From the NCBI RefSeq assembly GCF_900323885.1, contig NZ_OOHJ01000030.1:186001-250000 (forward strand): a DNA stretch of 64,000 nucleotides, read 5' to 3'. Each line of letters starts with the position of its first letter. Within the stretch, counting starts at the first letter, position 1. The notes beneath the pieces were generated by a model. It was not told where the DNA came from and did no database searches. It worked only from the letters and a program-made list of their open reading frames with translations. This DNA comes from [Actinomadura] parvosata subsp. kistnae. Its GTDB lineage: Bacteria; Actinomycetota; Actinomycetes; Streptosporangiales; Streptosporangiaceae. The translations under genes and the position numbers were made by a program. This document shows, piece after piece, positions 34,324-43,035 of this stretch.

Positions 34324-35055
34324 ATGCAAGCTAGCGCCCATGACCTGCCCGAGCTGCGCCGCGTGGACGGCGCGCCCGTCCGCGTGCTCGTCGTCGAGGA
34401 CGAGCCCGACCTCGCCGAGGTGCTCGGCACCGTGCTGCGGCAGGAGGGCTGGCAGGTCCGTACAGCAGGAGGCGGCGCCGCCGCTGTGAGCCTGGCGCGC
34501 GCGTTCGAGCCGGACGCGGTCCTGCTGGACGTCATGCTGCCCGACCTGGACGGCCTGGAGGTGCTGCGCCGGCTGCGTGCCGACGCGCCGCAGGTGTGCG
34601 TGCTGTTCCTGACCGCCAAGGACGCCGTGGAGGACCGGATCAACGGCATCACCGCCGGCGGCGACGACTACGTGACCAAGCCGTTCAGCCTGGCGGAGGT
34701 CGTCGCCCGGCTGCGCGGTCTGCTGCGCCGCGCCGGGATGGCGCGTGCCGCCGAGGGTGACCGGCTGGTCGTCGGCGACCTGTGCATGGACGAGGACGCC
34801 CGTGAGGTGACGCGCGGCGGAGAGCTGGTGGAGCTCACGCCGACCGAGTTCGAGCTGTTGCGCCTGCTCATGCGCAACCCGCGCAGGGTGCTCAGCAAGG
34901 CCCAGATCCTGGACGAGGTCTGGTCCTACGACTTCGGCGGTCAGGCGCACGTGGTGGAGCTCTACATCAGCTACCTGCGTAAGAAGATCGACGCCGGGCG
35001 CTCGCCGCTGATCCACACGGTGCGCGGCGTCGGATATGTGCTCAAGCCGTCATGA
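34324..35055 (+). CDS. OmpR/PhoB-family response regulator
   Basis: 243 residues from the ATG at 34324; the nearest site AGGAGGGA is rather far (13 nt), and a GTG at 34276 or ATG at 34285 are in-frame alternatives. Receiver domain: RVLVVEDEPDLAEVLGTVL, the phospho-acceptor Asp in AVLLDVMLPDLDGLEVL, TAK and Lys in DDYVTKPFSLAEVVARLRGLLRR. Winged-helix output domain: LTPTEFELLRLLMRNPRRVLSKAQILDEVWSYDFGGQAHVVELYISYLRKKID. It is not a NarL-type regulator, so it is not the DosR homologue expected to read the GGGAC boxes. The stop overlaps the kinase start (ATGA). Confidence 0.95.
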   Translation: MQASAHDLPELRRVDGAPVRVLVVEDEPDLAEVLGTVLRQEGWQVRTAGGGAAAVSLARAFEPDAVLLDVMLPDLDGLEVLRRLRADAPQVCVLFLTAKDAVEDRINGITAGGDDYVTKPFSLAEVVARLRGLLRRAGMARAAEGDRLVVGDLCMDEDAREVTRGGELVELTPTEFELLRLLMRNPRRVLSKAQILDEVWSYDFGGQAHVVELYISYLRKKIDAGRSPLIHTVRGVGYVLKPS

Positions 35056-36509
35056 GGCCCCGCACCCTGCGCGGCCGGCTGATGGCCGGGGTGCTGGTCC
35101 TGCTCGCGCTGGCCTGTGCCACGGTCGGCGTGGCCACTTCTCTGGAGCTGGAGCGGTTTCTGGTGAGCCGGCTGGACCAGCAGCTGGCGGTGGCGGCGGG
35201 CCGGTTCGCCGTCACGCTGGAGCACCGCGGCGAGGAGGCCGGGCAGGAGCGCGAGCACGCCGACAGCCGCGGCCAGTCGGTCGGCACCCTGGGCGTCCGT
35301 CTGGTGAACGGTCAGGTGACCGACGCCGCCGTGGTCCGTTCGCGCAGCGCGGACGACGTCAGGGTCAGCCTGTCGGCCGGGGATGTCGCCGCTCTGGCCG
35401 CCGTCCCGGCCGACGGGCGGGGCCATTCGGTCGAGCTGTCGGAGCTGGACGACTACCGCGTCATGGCGACGCCGGGCGCCGACGGCGACGTGCTGATGGG
35501 CGGGCTCCCGATGGAGGGGGTCGAAGCCACGGTGCGCCGGCTGCAGGTGGCCGAGCTGGTGGTGTTCGCCGTGGTCATGGCCGTGGCGGGGACGGCGGGG
35601 GCGTTGTGGGTGCGGCTGTCTCTGCGGCCCTTGCAGCGGCTGGCCGCCACGGCCGAGCGGGTCAGCACGCTCCCGCTGTCCAGCGGCGAGGTGGCGCTGC
35701 CCGACCGCGTACCGGTCGAGGACCCGCGCACGGAGATCGGCGGGCTCAACGCCGCCTTCAACCGCATGCTCGGGCACGTCGGCGACGCGCTGGCCCGGCG
35801 GCACGCCAGCGAGCAGCGGATGCGTACCTTCGCCGCCGACGCCGGCCATGAGCTGCGTACGCCCCTGGCCACCGTGCGGGCCCACACGGAGCTGGCCCGC
35901 CGCCATTCCGGCGAGCTTCCGGCGGAGGTGGGGCACTCGCTGGAGCGGATCGAGGCCGAGTCGGCACGGATGAGCACGCTGGTCGACGACCTGCTCCTGC
36001 TGGCCAGGATCGACGCGGGCCGGCCGCTGGCGCGCGAGGAGGTGGACCTGACCCGCGCGGCCATCGACGCCACCGGCGACGCCCGCGTCGCCGCGCCCGG
36101 CCACCGCTGGCGGCTGGAGCTGCCGGAGGAGCCGGTGACGGTGGCCGGCGACGCGGCGCGCCTCTACCAGGTGGTGGTGAACCTGCTCGGCAACGCCGCC
36201 GTGCACACCCCTTCTGGCACCACGGTGACGGTGTCGGTACGCGCCCTGCCGCAGGAGGTGGAGCTGACCGTGACCGACGACGGGCCGGGCATCCCCGAGG
36301 AGCTGCAGGGGGAGCTGTTCGAACGGTTCGTCCGGGCCGACAAGGCGCGCTCGCGGGCGCAGGGCGGCAGCGGGCTCGGGCTGGCCATCGTCAAAGCCGT
36401 GATCGGAGCCCACGGAGGGGCCGTGTCCGTCCAGAGCCGGCCGGGTCGCACCGCCTTCCGCGTGACTCTGCCCGCCCCCGCGAGGCGCTCCGGGGCCGCG
36501 CCACAGTAG
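35052..36509 (+). CDS. Sensor histidine kinase (HAMP-HisKA-HATPase)
   Basis: 485 residues, ATG overlapping the regulator stop by 4 bp. Membrane helices at about 10-32 and 165-185 enclose an extracytoplasmic sensor region of about 130 residues without a known fold. HAMP (RLSLRPLQRLAATAERV), HisKA with the phospho-His in AGHELRTPLATVRAHTELARRHS, and HATPase with N box VVNLLGNAAVHTP, G1 TDDGPGIPEEL, F box LFERFVRADKARSR and G2 GGSGLGLAIVKAVIGAHGG. Cognate of the OmpR-type regulator. By position it may control the divergent electron-transfer unit; the signal is unknown. Confidence 0.95.
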   Translation: MRPRTLRGRLMAGVLVLLALACATVGVATSLELERFLVSRLDQQLAVAAGRFAVTLEHRGEEAGQEREHADSRGQSVGTLGVRLVNGQVTDAAVVRSRSADDVRVSLSAGDVAALAAVPADGRGHSVELSELDDYRVMATPGADGDVLMGGLPMEGVEATVRRLQVAELVVFAVVMAVAGTAGALWVRLSLRPLQRLAATAERVSTLPLSSGEVALPDRVPVEDPRTEIGGLNAAFNRMLGHVGDALARRHASEQRMRTFAADAGHELRTPLATVRAHTELARRHSGELPAEVGHSLERIEAESARMSTLVDDLLLLARIDAGRPLAREEVDLTRAAIDATGDARVAAPGHRWRLELPEEPVTVAGDAARLYQVVVNLLGNAAVHTPSGTTVTVSVRALPQEVELTVTDDGPGIPEELQGELFERFVRADKARSRAQGGSGLGLAIVKAVIGAHGGAVSVQSRPGRTAFRVTLPAPARRSGAAPQ

Positions 36510-36514
36510 AGCGG

Positions 36515-39253
36515 TCACGAGCGAGCACGGCGTCGGCGGACCCAGCGGCGTAGCTCGTCGGTGCCCCAGACGATGACGGGGAAGGTGGCGATGACGGCCA
36601 GGACGTCGATCGGCAGCGCGGCGGTGCCGAACAGGTGCTGGAGCGGCGGCAGGTAGATGAGGGCGGCGGCGAAGGCCAGTTCGAAGGCGATGCCGGCGAG
36701 CAGCAGAGGGTTGGAGGTGAGCCCGACCTGCCGCAGTGGGGCGTGGTCGGTGCGGGCGGCCATGGCGGTGCCGATCTGGCAGGTGACCAGCCCGGCGAAG
36801 GTGGCCGTGGTGGCCATCAGGTACGCCTGGTGCAGCGGGCTACCGGGGCCGGTGGGGTCGCCCGGCTGCCAGCCTGCGCGCCGGAGCACGTAGAAGAAGA
36901 CGCCCATGACCAGGGCGGCGGAGACCAGCCCGAGGTAGCCCCAGGCGCGCACCAGCATGTCGCGGGAGATGACGCCCTGGGAGGCGGGCCTGGGCGGGCG
37001 GGACATCAGGCCGGGCTCGGCGGGCTCGCGGCCCAGGGCCAGCGCGGGCAGGGTCTCGGTGCCGAGGTCGATGGCCAGGATCTGCAGGACGGTCAGCGGC
37101 AGCGGGATGGCGCCGCCGCTGAGCGCGAAGATCAGGAACGGCACGATCTCGGGGACGGCGTGGGCGAAGATGTAGAGGATGAACTTGCGGACGTTGTCGT
37201 AGACGCGGCGGCCGGATTCGATGGCGGCGACGATGGTGGCGAAGTTGTCGTCGGTGAGCACCAGCGTGGCGGCTTCGCGGGCCACGTCGGTGCCGGAGGC
37301 GCCCATCGCCACGCCGATGTGGGCCGCGTGCAGGGCGGGGGCGTCGTTGGCGCCGTCGCCGGTCATGGCGACGATCCGGCCGTGGGCGCGCAGCGCGTCG
37401 GCGACCTTCAGCTTGGTCTCGGGCGAGGAGCGGGCGAAGACGACCTCGGCGTCTCCGGTCAGCAGCTCGTCCAGGTCGTGGTCGTGGAGTTGTTCGGCCT
37501 CGGCGACCACGGTCAGGCGGGGCACGCCGATGCCGACCTCGGCGGCCACCGCCGCGGCGGTCGCCCCGTTGTCGCCGGTGACGACGTGCACGCGCAGGCC
37601 GGCCTCGTGGCAGCGGGCCACGGCCTCGGCCGCTTCAGGTCGCGGCGGGTCGTACAGGCCGACCAGGCCGAGGACGCGCAGCTCGGTCTCGGCCTCCTCA
37701 CGGTGTGCGGGGACGGGCGCCGCGGCGGGCAGGTCGCGGGCCGCGATGGCCAGGACGCGTAAGCCGCGACGGGCCAGATCGTCGACGGCGGCGAGCACGT
37801 CGGCTCTGGCCTGCTGTTCGATGACGGCGTGGGCCAGCACCGCTTCCGGCGCGCCTTTGACGTTGACCGTCAGTTTGTCGCCGTGACGGCTGACGGTGGA
37901 CATCAGGCGCAGGCGGGCGTCGAAGCGGAACACCGCGCGCCGGCGTTCGTCCCTGCCGGCCAGGTCCGGCGATCCGGCGCCTTCGACCAGCGCGATCTCT
38001 GTGGGGTCGCCCCGCAGTGCGCCGTCGTCAGTGCGGGAGACCGTGGTGCAGTCGCTCATCACCTGTGCCAGTTCGGCGGGCGGCGGTGCATCCCGCGTGA
38101 CGATGCCGGAGGCCGGCGTCCAGTACGCCCGCAGGCGCATCCGGTTCTCGGTCAGCGTGCCGGTCTTGTCGGTACAGATGACGTTGGTGGAGCCGAGGGT
38201 CTCCACGGCGCTGAGCCGTTTGACCACCGCTCCCCTGCGGGCCAGCACGCGCACGCCGACCGCCAGCGCGAGCGTGATGGTCGGCAGCAGCCCCTCGGGG
38301 ACGTTGGCCACCAGCAACCCGATCGCGAACATCAGGGCATCGGTCACCGGCAGCCCCACCAGGGTTCCTATGAGGAGGAAGGCTGCCCCCATTCCCACGG
38401 CAACCGCGGCGATCAGCCACGCCACGCGCTTGACCTGCACCTCCAGCGGGCTGTCGCGGTGCCGGCCGCGCTGGCTGAGCGACGCGATCCGGCCGAGTTC
38501 GGTGTGCCCGCCGGTGGCGAAGACGATGGCCTGTGCCTGGCCGCTGACACAGGTGGTGCCGCTGAAGATCAGGTTCGGCTCGCGGAGCAGGGCGACCCCG
38601 TCCTCGGAGGGCCCGGCCACCCGTTCCACCGGAGCCGACTCCCCGGTCAGCATCGACATGTCGATCTCCAGGGCGCCGCCGGTCAGGCGGGCGTCGGCCG
38701 GCACCTTGTCGCCTTCTTCCAGTGCCACCAGGTCGCCCGGCACCAGCTCAACGGCCTCCACGGCCTGCGTACGGCCGTCGCGGACGACCAGGGCGCGCTC
38801 GGGCAGGTAGGCGGCCAGTGCCTCGACCGCGCGCTCGGCCTGGCGCTCCTGTAACAGTGCGAACGCGGCGTTCACCACGATCACGGCCAGGATCGCCCAG
38901 CCGAGCACCGGCATGGCCGCCACGAACGCCAGCGCGGCCGCCGCCCACAGCAGCAGCGCGAGCGGATGGGCCAGTTGCCTGCCGAGTTGCGGGAGGAGCG
39001 AGGAACGCCGGCCGCGGCGCACGGTGTTGGGACCGTAGACGACCAGCCGCCGGGCGGCCTCGCGGGCCGACAGTCCGCGCGGGCCGGTTCTCAGCTCTTG
39101 ACGCAGCAGGGGCAGCGGCTCGCGGGGATCCGTGATCAGGTGAGCGTGGTCGGCCGGGTGCTCGACGCCCGCGCCCGGCCCTGCTCTGCGATCGCCGGCA
39201 CTGGCACTACGCGATCCTTGACGGGTCAGCCGGTCACCCTCCGCGGCCTTCAT
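36515..39253 (-). CDS. P-type cation-transporting ATPase (P2 type, CtpF-like)
   Basis: 912 residues from the ATG at 39253 (GAGGCG site); a GTG at 39295 is in frame but lacks one. N-terminal cation-ATPase domain, actuator loop [15 protein letters not shown]4 motif [17 protein letters not shown] (Ca-type PEGL), phosphorylation site [14 protein letters not shown], nucleotide-binding region [11 protein letters not shown], hinge [22 protein letters not shown], and six C-terminal helices with [40 protein letters not shown]. Relatives pump Ca2+, Mn2+, Na+ or K+; the exact ion is not determined. CtpF (Rv1997) is a DosR-regulon member. Two DevR-like boxes lie 108-231 bp upstream. It converges with the kinase gene, only 5 bp apart. 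Confidence 0.93.
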   Translation of the reverse strand: MKAAEGDRLTRQGSRSASAGDRRAGPGAGVEHPADHAHLITDPREPLPLLRQELRTGPRGLSAREAARRLVVYGPNTVRRGRRSSLLPQLGRQLAHPLALLLWAAAALAFVAAMPVLGWAILAVIVVNAAFALLQERQAERAVEALAAYLPERALVVRDGRTQAVEAVELVPGDLVALEEGDKVPADARLTGGALEIDMSMLTGESAPVERVAGPSEDGVALLREPNLIFSGTTCVSGQAQAIVFATGGHTELGRIASLSQRGRHRDSPLEVQVKRVAWLIAAVAVGMGAAFLLIGTLVGLPVTDALMFAIGLLVANVPEGLLPTITLALAVGVRVLARRGAVVKRLSAVETLGSTNVICTDKTGTLTENRMRLRAYWTPASGIVTRDAPPPAELAQVMSDCTTVSRTDDGALRGDPTEIALVEGAGSPDLAGRDERRRAVFRFDARLRLMSTVSRHGDKLTVNVKGAPEAVLAHAVIEQQARADVLAAVDDLARRGLRVLAIAARDLPAAAPVPAHREEAETELRVLGLVGLYDPPRPEAAEAVARCHEAGLRVHVVTGDNGATAAAVAAEVGIGVPRLTVVAEAEQLHDHDLDELLTGDAEVVFARSSPETKLKVADALRAHGRIVAMTGDGANDAPALHAAHIGVAMGASGTDVAREAATLVLTDDNFATIVAAIESGRRVYDNVRKFILYIFAHAVPEIVPFLIFALSGGAIPLPLTVLQILAIDLGTETLPALALGREPAEPGLMSRPPRPASQGVISRDMLVRAWGYLGLVSAALVMGVFFYVLRRAGWQPGDPTGPGSPLHQAYLMATTATFAGLVTCQIGTAMAARTDHAPLRQVGLTSNPLLLAGIAFELAFAAALIYLPPLQHLFGTAALPIDVLAVIATFPVIVWGTDELRRWVRRRRARS

Positions 39254-39360
39254 GACGATCGCCTCGCTCTCCGGTCGGCCCTCCGTCTTCTTCACACTCG
39301 GCCTTCTTCACACTCGGCGCCGTGGAGGGAGTACAGGAGGGCCGGAGGTCTCGACGACAC

Positions 39361-39374
39361 AGGACTTTGGGCCC
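39361..39374 (-). promoter_or_regulatory. DevR-like box
   Basis: AGGACTTTGGGCCC, 108 bp upstream of the P-type ATPase start. Confidence 0.55.
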
Positions 39375-39470
39375 GGCATCGCCGGGCGGACGAGATCAAG
39401 ATCGGGGCGAACCGGCGCCGGCCCCGCTCATCGCGTCGGTCGCGGCGCCGTACGCCCGCCCTCATGTCGG

Positions 39471-39484
39471 AGGGCTTTCGTCCT
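39471..39484 (-). promoter_or_regulatory. Second, weaker DevR-like box for the ATPase
   Basis: AGGGCTTTCGTCCT, similar to the weak site at 6641; just beyond the 3' end of the aldolase gene. Confidence 0.35.
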
Positions 39485-39514
39485 TGCTGCCCGATCACCG
39501 AAATCGCCGGAGGT

Positions 39515-40563
39515 TCAGGCCACCGTGACGTCGGGATCGAGATAGACGTCCTGCACCGCGTGCAGCAGCGCGACCCCGTCGGCCATCGGCCGCTGGAAGG
39601 ACTTGCGGCCCACGATCAGGCCCATGCCGCCGGCCCGCTTGTTGATGACGGCGGTCCGGACGGCCTGCGCCAGGTCGCCCTGTCCGGCCGATGCTCCGCC
39701 AGAGTTGATCAGTCCGACGCGGCCCATGTAGCAGTTGGCCACCTGCCAGCGGGTCAGCTCGATCGGGTGCTCGGTCGCCAGCGTGCTGTAGACCCTGTCG
39801 TGGGTCTTGCCGAACCGCAGCGCGCGGAAGCCACCGTTGGACTCGGGCTGCTTCTGCTTGACGATGTCGGCTTCCACCGTGGCCGCCAGGTGATTGGCCT
39901 GACCCGTCAGATCCGCGCTGAGCTGGTGGTCCACCCCGTCCTTGACGAACGCCTCGTTGCGCAGGTACGCCCACAGGACAGTGAAGAGGCCCAGCTCATG
40001 TGCCTGCTGGAAGGCCCCGCGCACCTCCTGGAGCTGGCGCATGCTCTCCTGCGCGCCGAAATAGACGGTGGCCCCCACCGCGACGGCGCCCAGGTCGAAC
40101 GCCTGCCGGACGGAGGCGAACATGATCTGGTCGTAGCGGTTGGGGTAGGTGAGCAGTTCGTTGTGGTTGAGCTTGACGATGAACGGGATCCGGTGCGCGT
40201 ACCGGCGCGACACCGATCCGAGCACGCCAAGGGTGGACGCGATGGCGTTGCAACCACCCGCCATCGCCAGCTCGCACAGCGCGGCCGGGTCCAGGTAGGC
40301 CGGGTTCGGTGCGAATGACGCGGCAGCCGAGTGCTCGACGCCCTGATCGACCGGCAGGATGGACAGGTAGCCCGTCCCGGCCAGCCGGCCGGTGTCGAAG
40401 ACGTGCTGCAGGTTGCGCAGCACCCCCGGCGGGCGGTCGGTGCCCGCCACGACGCGATCGACGAAGTCCGGCCCGGCAGGTGCAGCGCCTCGCGGGCCAC
40501 GCCCACGGCCTGATGTTCGAGCAGGTATCCGGTCTCGTCACCGAGAAGTCGCTTCAGATCCAT
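39515..40563 (-). pseudogene. Class I fructose-bisphosphate aldolase (DhnA/FbaB type), one frameshift
   Basis: The gene starts [31 protein letters not shown] at 40563 (ribosome site AGGGAGCCGGAG) and then shifts frame near 40472; the next frame continues [79 protein letters not shown] and is intact to the end, including [83 protein letters not shown] (Schiff-base lysine in the GRKSFQ block). One base added in the CCGGGCCGGAC run restores about 349 residues. It cleaves fructose-1,6-bisphosphate. Either a fresh frameshift or a sequencing error; everything else looks functional. A DevR-like box lies 59 bp upstream. Confidence 0.88.
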
Positions 40564-40621
40564 CTCCGGCTCCCTTCGTGTCTCCGCCTTCGACGGTGGT
40601 GCGGTGGTGCCGCGATCACCA

Positions 40622-40635
40622 GGGCCGAACGTCCC
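40622..40635 (-). promoter_or_regulatory. DevR-like box
   Basis: GGGCCGAACGTCCC, 59 bp upstream of the aldolase start; reverse complement of the 57688-57701 site. Confidence 0.65.
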
Positions 40636-40645
40636 CAGCTCTCCC

Positions 40646-40780
40646 GCCGTCACGCTCTTCCCCGGGATCTCGGCCGCGCGCGTCATGGACGAGCACGGCG
40701 TCCCCGTCAGCGGCTGGATGGAACGCCGCAGCGAAGCCGCGATCGCGCTACGGCTGATCGCCCGGGTCGAGGGCGTGGTG
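40646..40780 (+). pseudogene. Internal remnant of a CBS-BON gene
   Basis: The frame reads PAVTLFPGISAARVMDEHGV, as the start of CBS2 in the intact paralogues (PAVTVAAGASAVEAARLMDVHDV), and then jumps directly to the BON part VSGWMERRSEAAIALRLIARVEGVV (compare LSGWMERRTEAAIAVRMTRRVNGVV at 51465-51540). About 60 codons between are deleted and both ends are missing. It is the fifth separate trace of decayed CBS genes in the window. Confidence 0.8.
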
Positions 40781-40817
40781 AAACGTCGTCCGTCGGCCCA
40801 TCGCCCGGTGTCGGCCA

Positions 40818-40831
40818 GAGGCGAACGTCCC
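40818..40831. promoter_or_regulatory. DevR-like box, no clear target
   Basis: GAGGCGAACGTCCC, identical to 17699-17712. No intact gene begins just beyond it, so it may have belonged to a lost gene. Confidence 0.45.
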
Positions 40832-41030
40832 CTTGAGGCGCGGCGGAAGGTAGACAGGGCCGATCATGGTGGCGCCGTTTTCGCATGAAGTGCCCGTGCG
40901 GACGCTGGAAATCGCCGGTGCAGCCGATCTCTTGCCGGTCTTCGCGACACCTTCGCCGAAGCGCGGCAGGCCATTCGTGCCGCATCGGCTCAGAAGCGCC
41001 GCCGGTAGGCGGTGGCGGTGCGGATGCGGG

Positions 41031-42116
41031 TCATGGCCATCTCGGTCGCGGCCTGGCGGGCAGCGCGTCGGAGGCGGCCAGCCGGTCGATCAGCTCGGCG
41101 GTGTTGGCCCCGATCTTCTCCTCGATCGCGGCGAAGGCCTGGGCGCGTGTCCCTCCCTGATACTCCACGGCGGCGCAGATGACACCCCCGGCGTTGGCGA
41201 CGATGTCCGGGACGGTCAGCACATGCCGCTCATGGAAGATCCGCTCGGCGGCGGCGGTGGCGGGGATGTTCGCCCCCTGCAGAATCGTCTTGGCACGCAC
41301 CCGTCCGGCGTTCTCGCCGGTGAACACGTCAGGGCCGGCCGCGGGCACCAGCAGCTCGCACTCCAGCCAGAGGATCTCGTCCCGCTCCACGGCGGCGCCG
41401 CCGGGGAAGCCGGCGACCGGCCGGCCCGCCTTCTTGGCGGCCAGCAGGTCCTCGACATCGAGCCCTTCCTCGCGGTAGACCGCTCCTTGGACGTCGGACA
41501 CGGCGATGATCCGGGCGCCCCGCCCGGCCAGCGCCCTGGCCGCGTGCGAGCCGACGGCGCCGAAGCCCTGCACGACCGCCCGGGCGCCGTCCAGGTCGAT
41601 CACCTTGTCCGCTGCCAGCGCGTCGGCGCAGCAGGCCAGGCCGTACCCGGTCGCGCCGAGCTCGTCCAGCGGGATGCCGCCGAGCACCGACGGCAGTCCC
41701 ACGGCCCGGCCGATCTCGTCGTGCACGACCGCCATGCAGCCTTCGTCGGTGCCCATGTCCGGGCCTGGGATGTAGTCGGTGAGCTGCTCGATCGCGCGGG
41801 CGAAGGCGCGCATCTCCTGGTCGCGGGAGACGCCGTCCATGGTCGCCGCCCGGCGGACGCCGGACTTGCCGCCCCCGTGCGGCAGGCCCGCCGCGGCGTT
41901 CTTCAGCGTCATGGCTCTTGCCAGCCTGGCCACCTCGGCCACCGAGGCGGTGGGTGTCATGCGCACCCCGCCGATCGCCGGGCCCAGTGCCACGTTGTCG
42001 ACCACCACGGCCGCGGTCATGTGCGGCATGGGGCGCAGGAACACCACCTTGACCGGGCCCAGTTCGTCCGCTTTCCAGGTGGCTGTGATCTCTCGTACCA
42101 CGGTCCTCACCTTCAC
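41031..42116 (-). CDS. Glu/Leu/Phe/Val dehydrogenase, probable C-terminal frameshift
   Basis: 361 residues, ATG at 42116. Dimerisation/catalytic domain: LRPMPHMTAAVVVDNVALGPAIGGVRMTP, the catalytic Lys in LPHGGGKSGV, YIPGPDMGTDEGCMAVVHDE. Rossmann domain: ARAVVQGFGAVGSHAARALAGRGARIIAVSDVQGAVY, ILQGANIPATAAAERIFHERHVLTVPDIVANAGGVICAAVEYQGG. The enzyme oxidatively deaminates an amino acid with NAD(P)+; substrate not assignable. The last residues LPARPRPRWP do not fit the family; in the next frame the sequence continues RQAATEMAMTRIRTATAYRRRF to a stop at 40990-40992, the usual end. A 1-bp loss in the C run near 41066 explains this. No box directly upstream. Confidence 0.9.
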   Translation of the reverse strand: MKVRTVVREITATWKADELGPVKVVFLRPMPHMTAAVVVDNVALGPAIGGVRMTPTASVAEVARLARAMTLKNAAAGLPHGGGKSGVRRAATMDGVSRDQEMRAFARAIEQLTDYIPGPDMGTDEGCMAVVHDEIGRAVGLPSVLGGIPLDELGATGYGLACCADALAADKVIDLDGARAVVQGFGAVGSHAARALAGRGARIIAVSDVQGAVYREEGLDVEDLLAAKKAGRPVAGFPGGAAVERDEILWLECELLVPAAGPDVFTGENAGRVRAKTILQGANIPATAAAERIFHERHVLTVPDIVANAGGVICAAVEYQGGTRAQAFAAIEEKIGANTAELIDRLAASDALPARPRPRWP

Positions 42117-42202
42117 TCACCGCTCGCCGGCGCCTGTCCGTGTCACCAGCAGGGGCTTTCGCCGCGTTGTGCGCGCTGGGGCCGCCGAGAGAGCCTGTCC
42201 GC

Positions 42203-42904
42203 TCACGGACGGTCCAGGGCTGGGGCCCGTTCGGCTCTGGCCTTGATGTTCTTGAGCATCTTGCGCTCCAGCAGGAACTGACCAGGGACGCCGAACAGCG
42301 ACCAGGCGAGGGCGAGCACGTTGTGCGACTTCCGCTGCCGCCACCGGCTGATCAGGCGGGCGCCGTTGTCGCCGACCGGCTTCAGCAGGTAGCACCCTGT
42401 CAGCCCCATCTGCGTGTCGCCGACGACGAGCGACGTCTCCGGCTCGAGGTGGCACACCGATGGCTCCCGTCCGGGAAGGATCGGAACGATGTCGCCCACC
42501 CGCAGATGCTGCAGCTCGGGAATGATCCGGTCCGCGCTCGGCCTGCCGTCGTTGTCCAGCCAGTCATAGCTGTACCAGCCGGCGCGGCCCCAGCCGATCT
42601 GGACCAGCCACGGCCATACCCGGCCGGGCGGAGCGTCGATGGAGACGGCCCGCGTGGTGACGTCGGCGTCGGGAACCAGCTCATCGCCGGGCATGGCCGC
42701 TATCGCCTCCTCGTCCGTGGCGCCCCATCGGCACGCCCATGGCTGGAAGATGAGCCCGTACAGCAGCAGGACCGCCGCCGCGATGCCCAGCCCCGTCCCC
42801 AGCCCGGTCCAGGTGCCGAGCCAGATCATGAGCGTCGCCAGGATGCCGAGGCATCCGATCACGACGGCGACGACGATACCCGCAATGATCCTTTCGGTAC
42901 GCAT
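42203..42904 (-). CDS. Membrane-anchored SRPBCC protein
   Basis: 233 residues from the ATG at 42904 (GGAGG, 4-5 nt spacing). Two hydrophobic N-terminal helices (IIAGIVVAVVIGCLGILATLMIWLG, GLGIAAAVLLLYGLIFQPW), then the START-like fold: TTRAVSIDAPPGRVWPWLVQIGWGRAGWYSYDWLDNDGRPSADRIIPELQHLRVGDIVPILPG ... SLVVGDTQMGLTGCYLLKPVGDNGARLISRWRQRKS and a C-terminal helix (EREKMLKNIKARAE type). A paralogue of 20855-21460, with one more membrane helix. Likely binds a hydrophobic small molecule. Function unknown. Confidence 0.85.
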   Translation of the reverse strand: MRTERIIAGIVVAVVIGCLGILATLMIWLGTWTGLGTGLGIAAAVLLLYGLIFQPWACRWGATDEEAIAAMPGDELVPDADVTTRAVSIDAPPGRVWPWLVQIGWGRAGWYSYDWLDNDGRPSADRIIPELQHLRVGDIVPILPGREPSVCHLEPETSLVVGDTQMGLTGCYLLKPVGDNGARLISRWRQRKSHNVLALAWSLFGVPGQFLLERKMLKNIKARAERAPALDRP

Positions 42905-43035
42905 GTCTCCTCCGCATCCGTCGACTGCGCTGCGGCCATGTCTCCACACTGGGCCGCCGGTTCGCGCGGGAGGAGAGCCGTACGACCCTGATCCGGCAGG
43001 ACCTTTTCCTCCTCCGGCGGCGCCCCGCACGCCGC

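Noticed and set aside
34324-36509. The two-component pair as the DosR/DosS that reads the GGGAC boxes
   Set aside because: The regulator has an OmpR-type winged helix (LTPTEFELL...), not a NarL-type HTH, and the kinase lacks GAF domains. DosR-type proteins belong to the NarL family.
40866-40989. Short plus-strand frame MVAPFSHEVPVRTLEIAGAADLLPVFA
   Set aside because: No ribosome site, no family match and it runs into antisense of the dehydrogenase. Left unannotated.
42985-43005. A further DevR-like box (AGGACCTTTTCCTCC) before the SRPBCC gene at 42904
   Set aside because: The right arm and centre differ from the consensus at several positions. Too weak to list.
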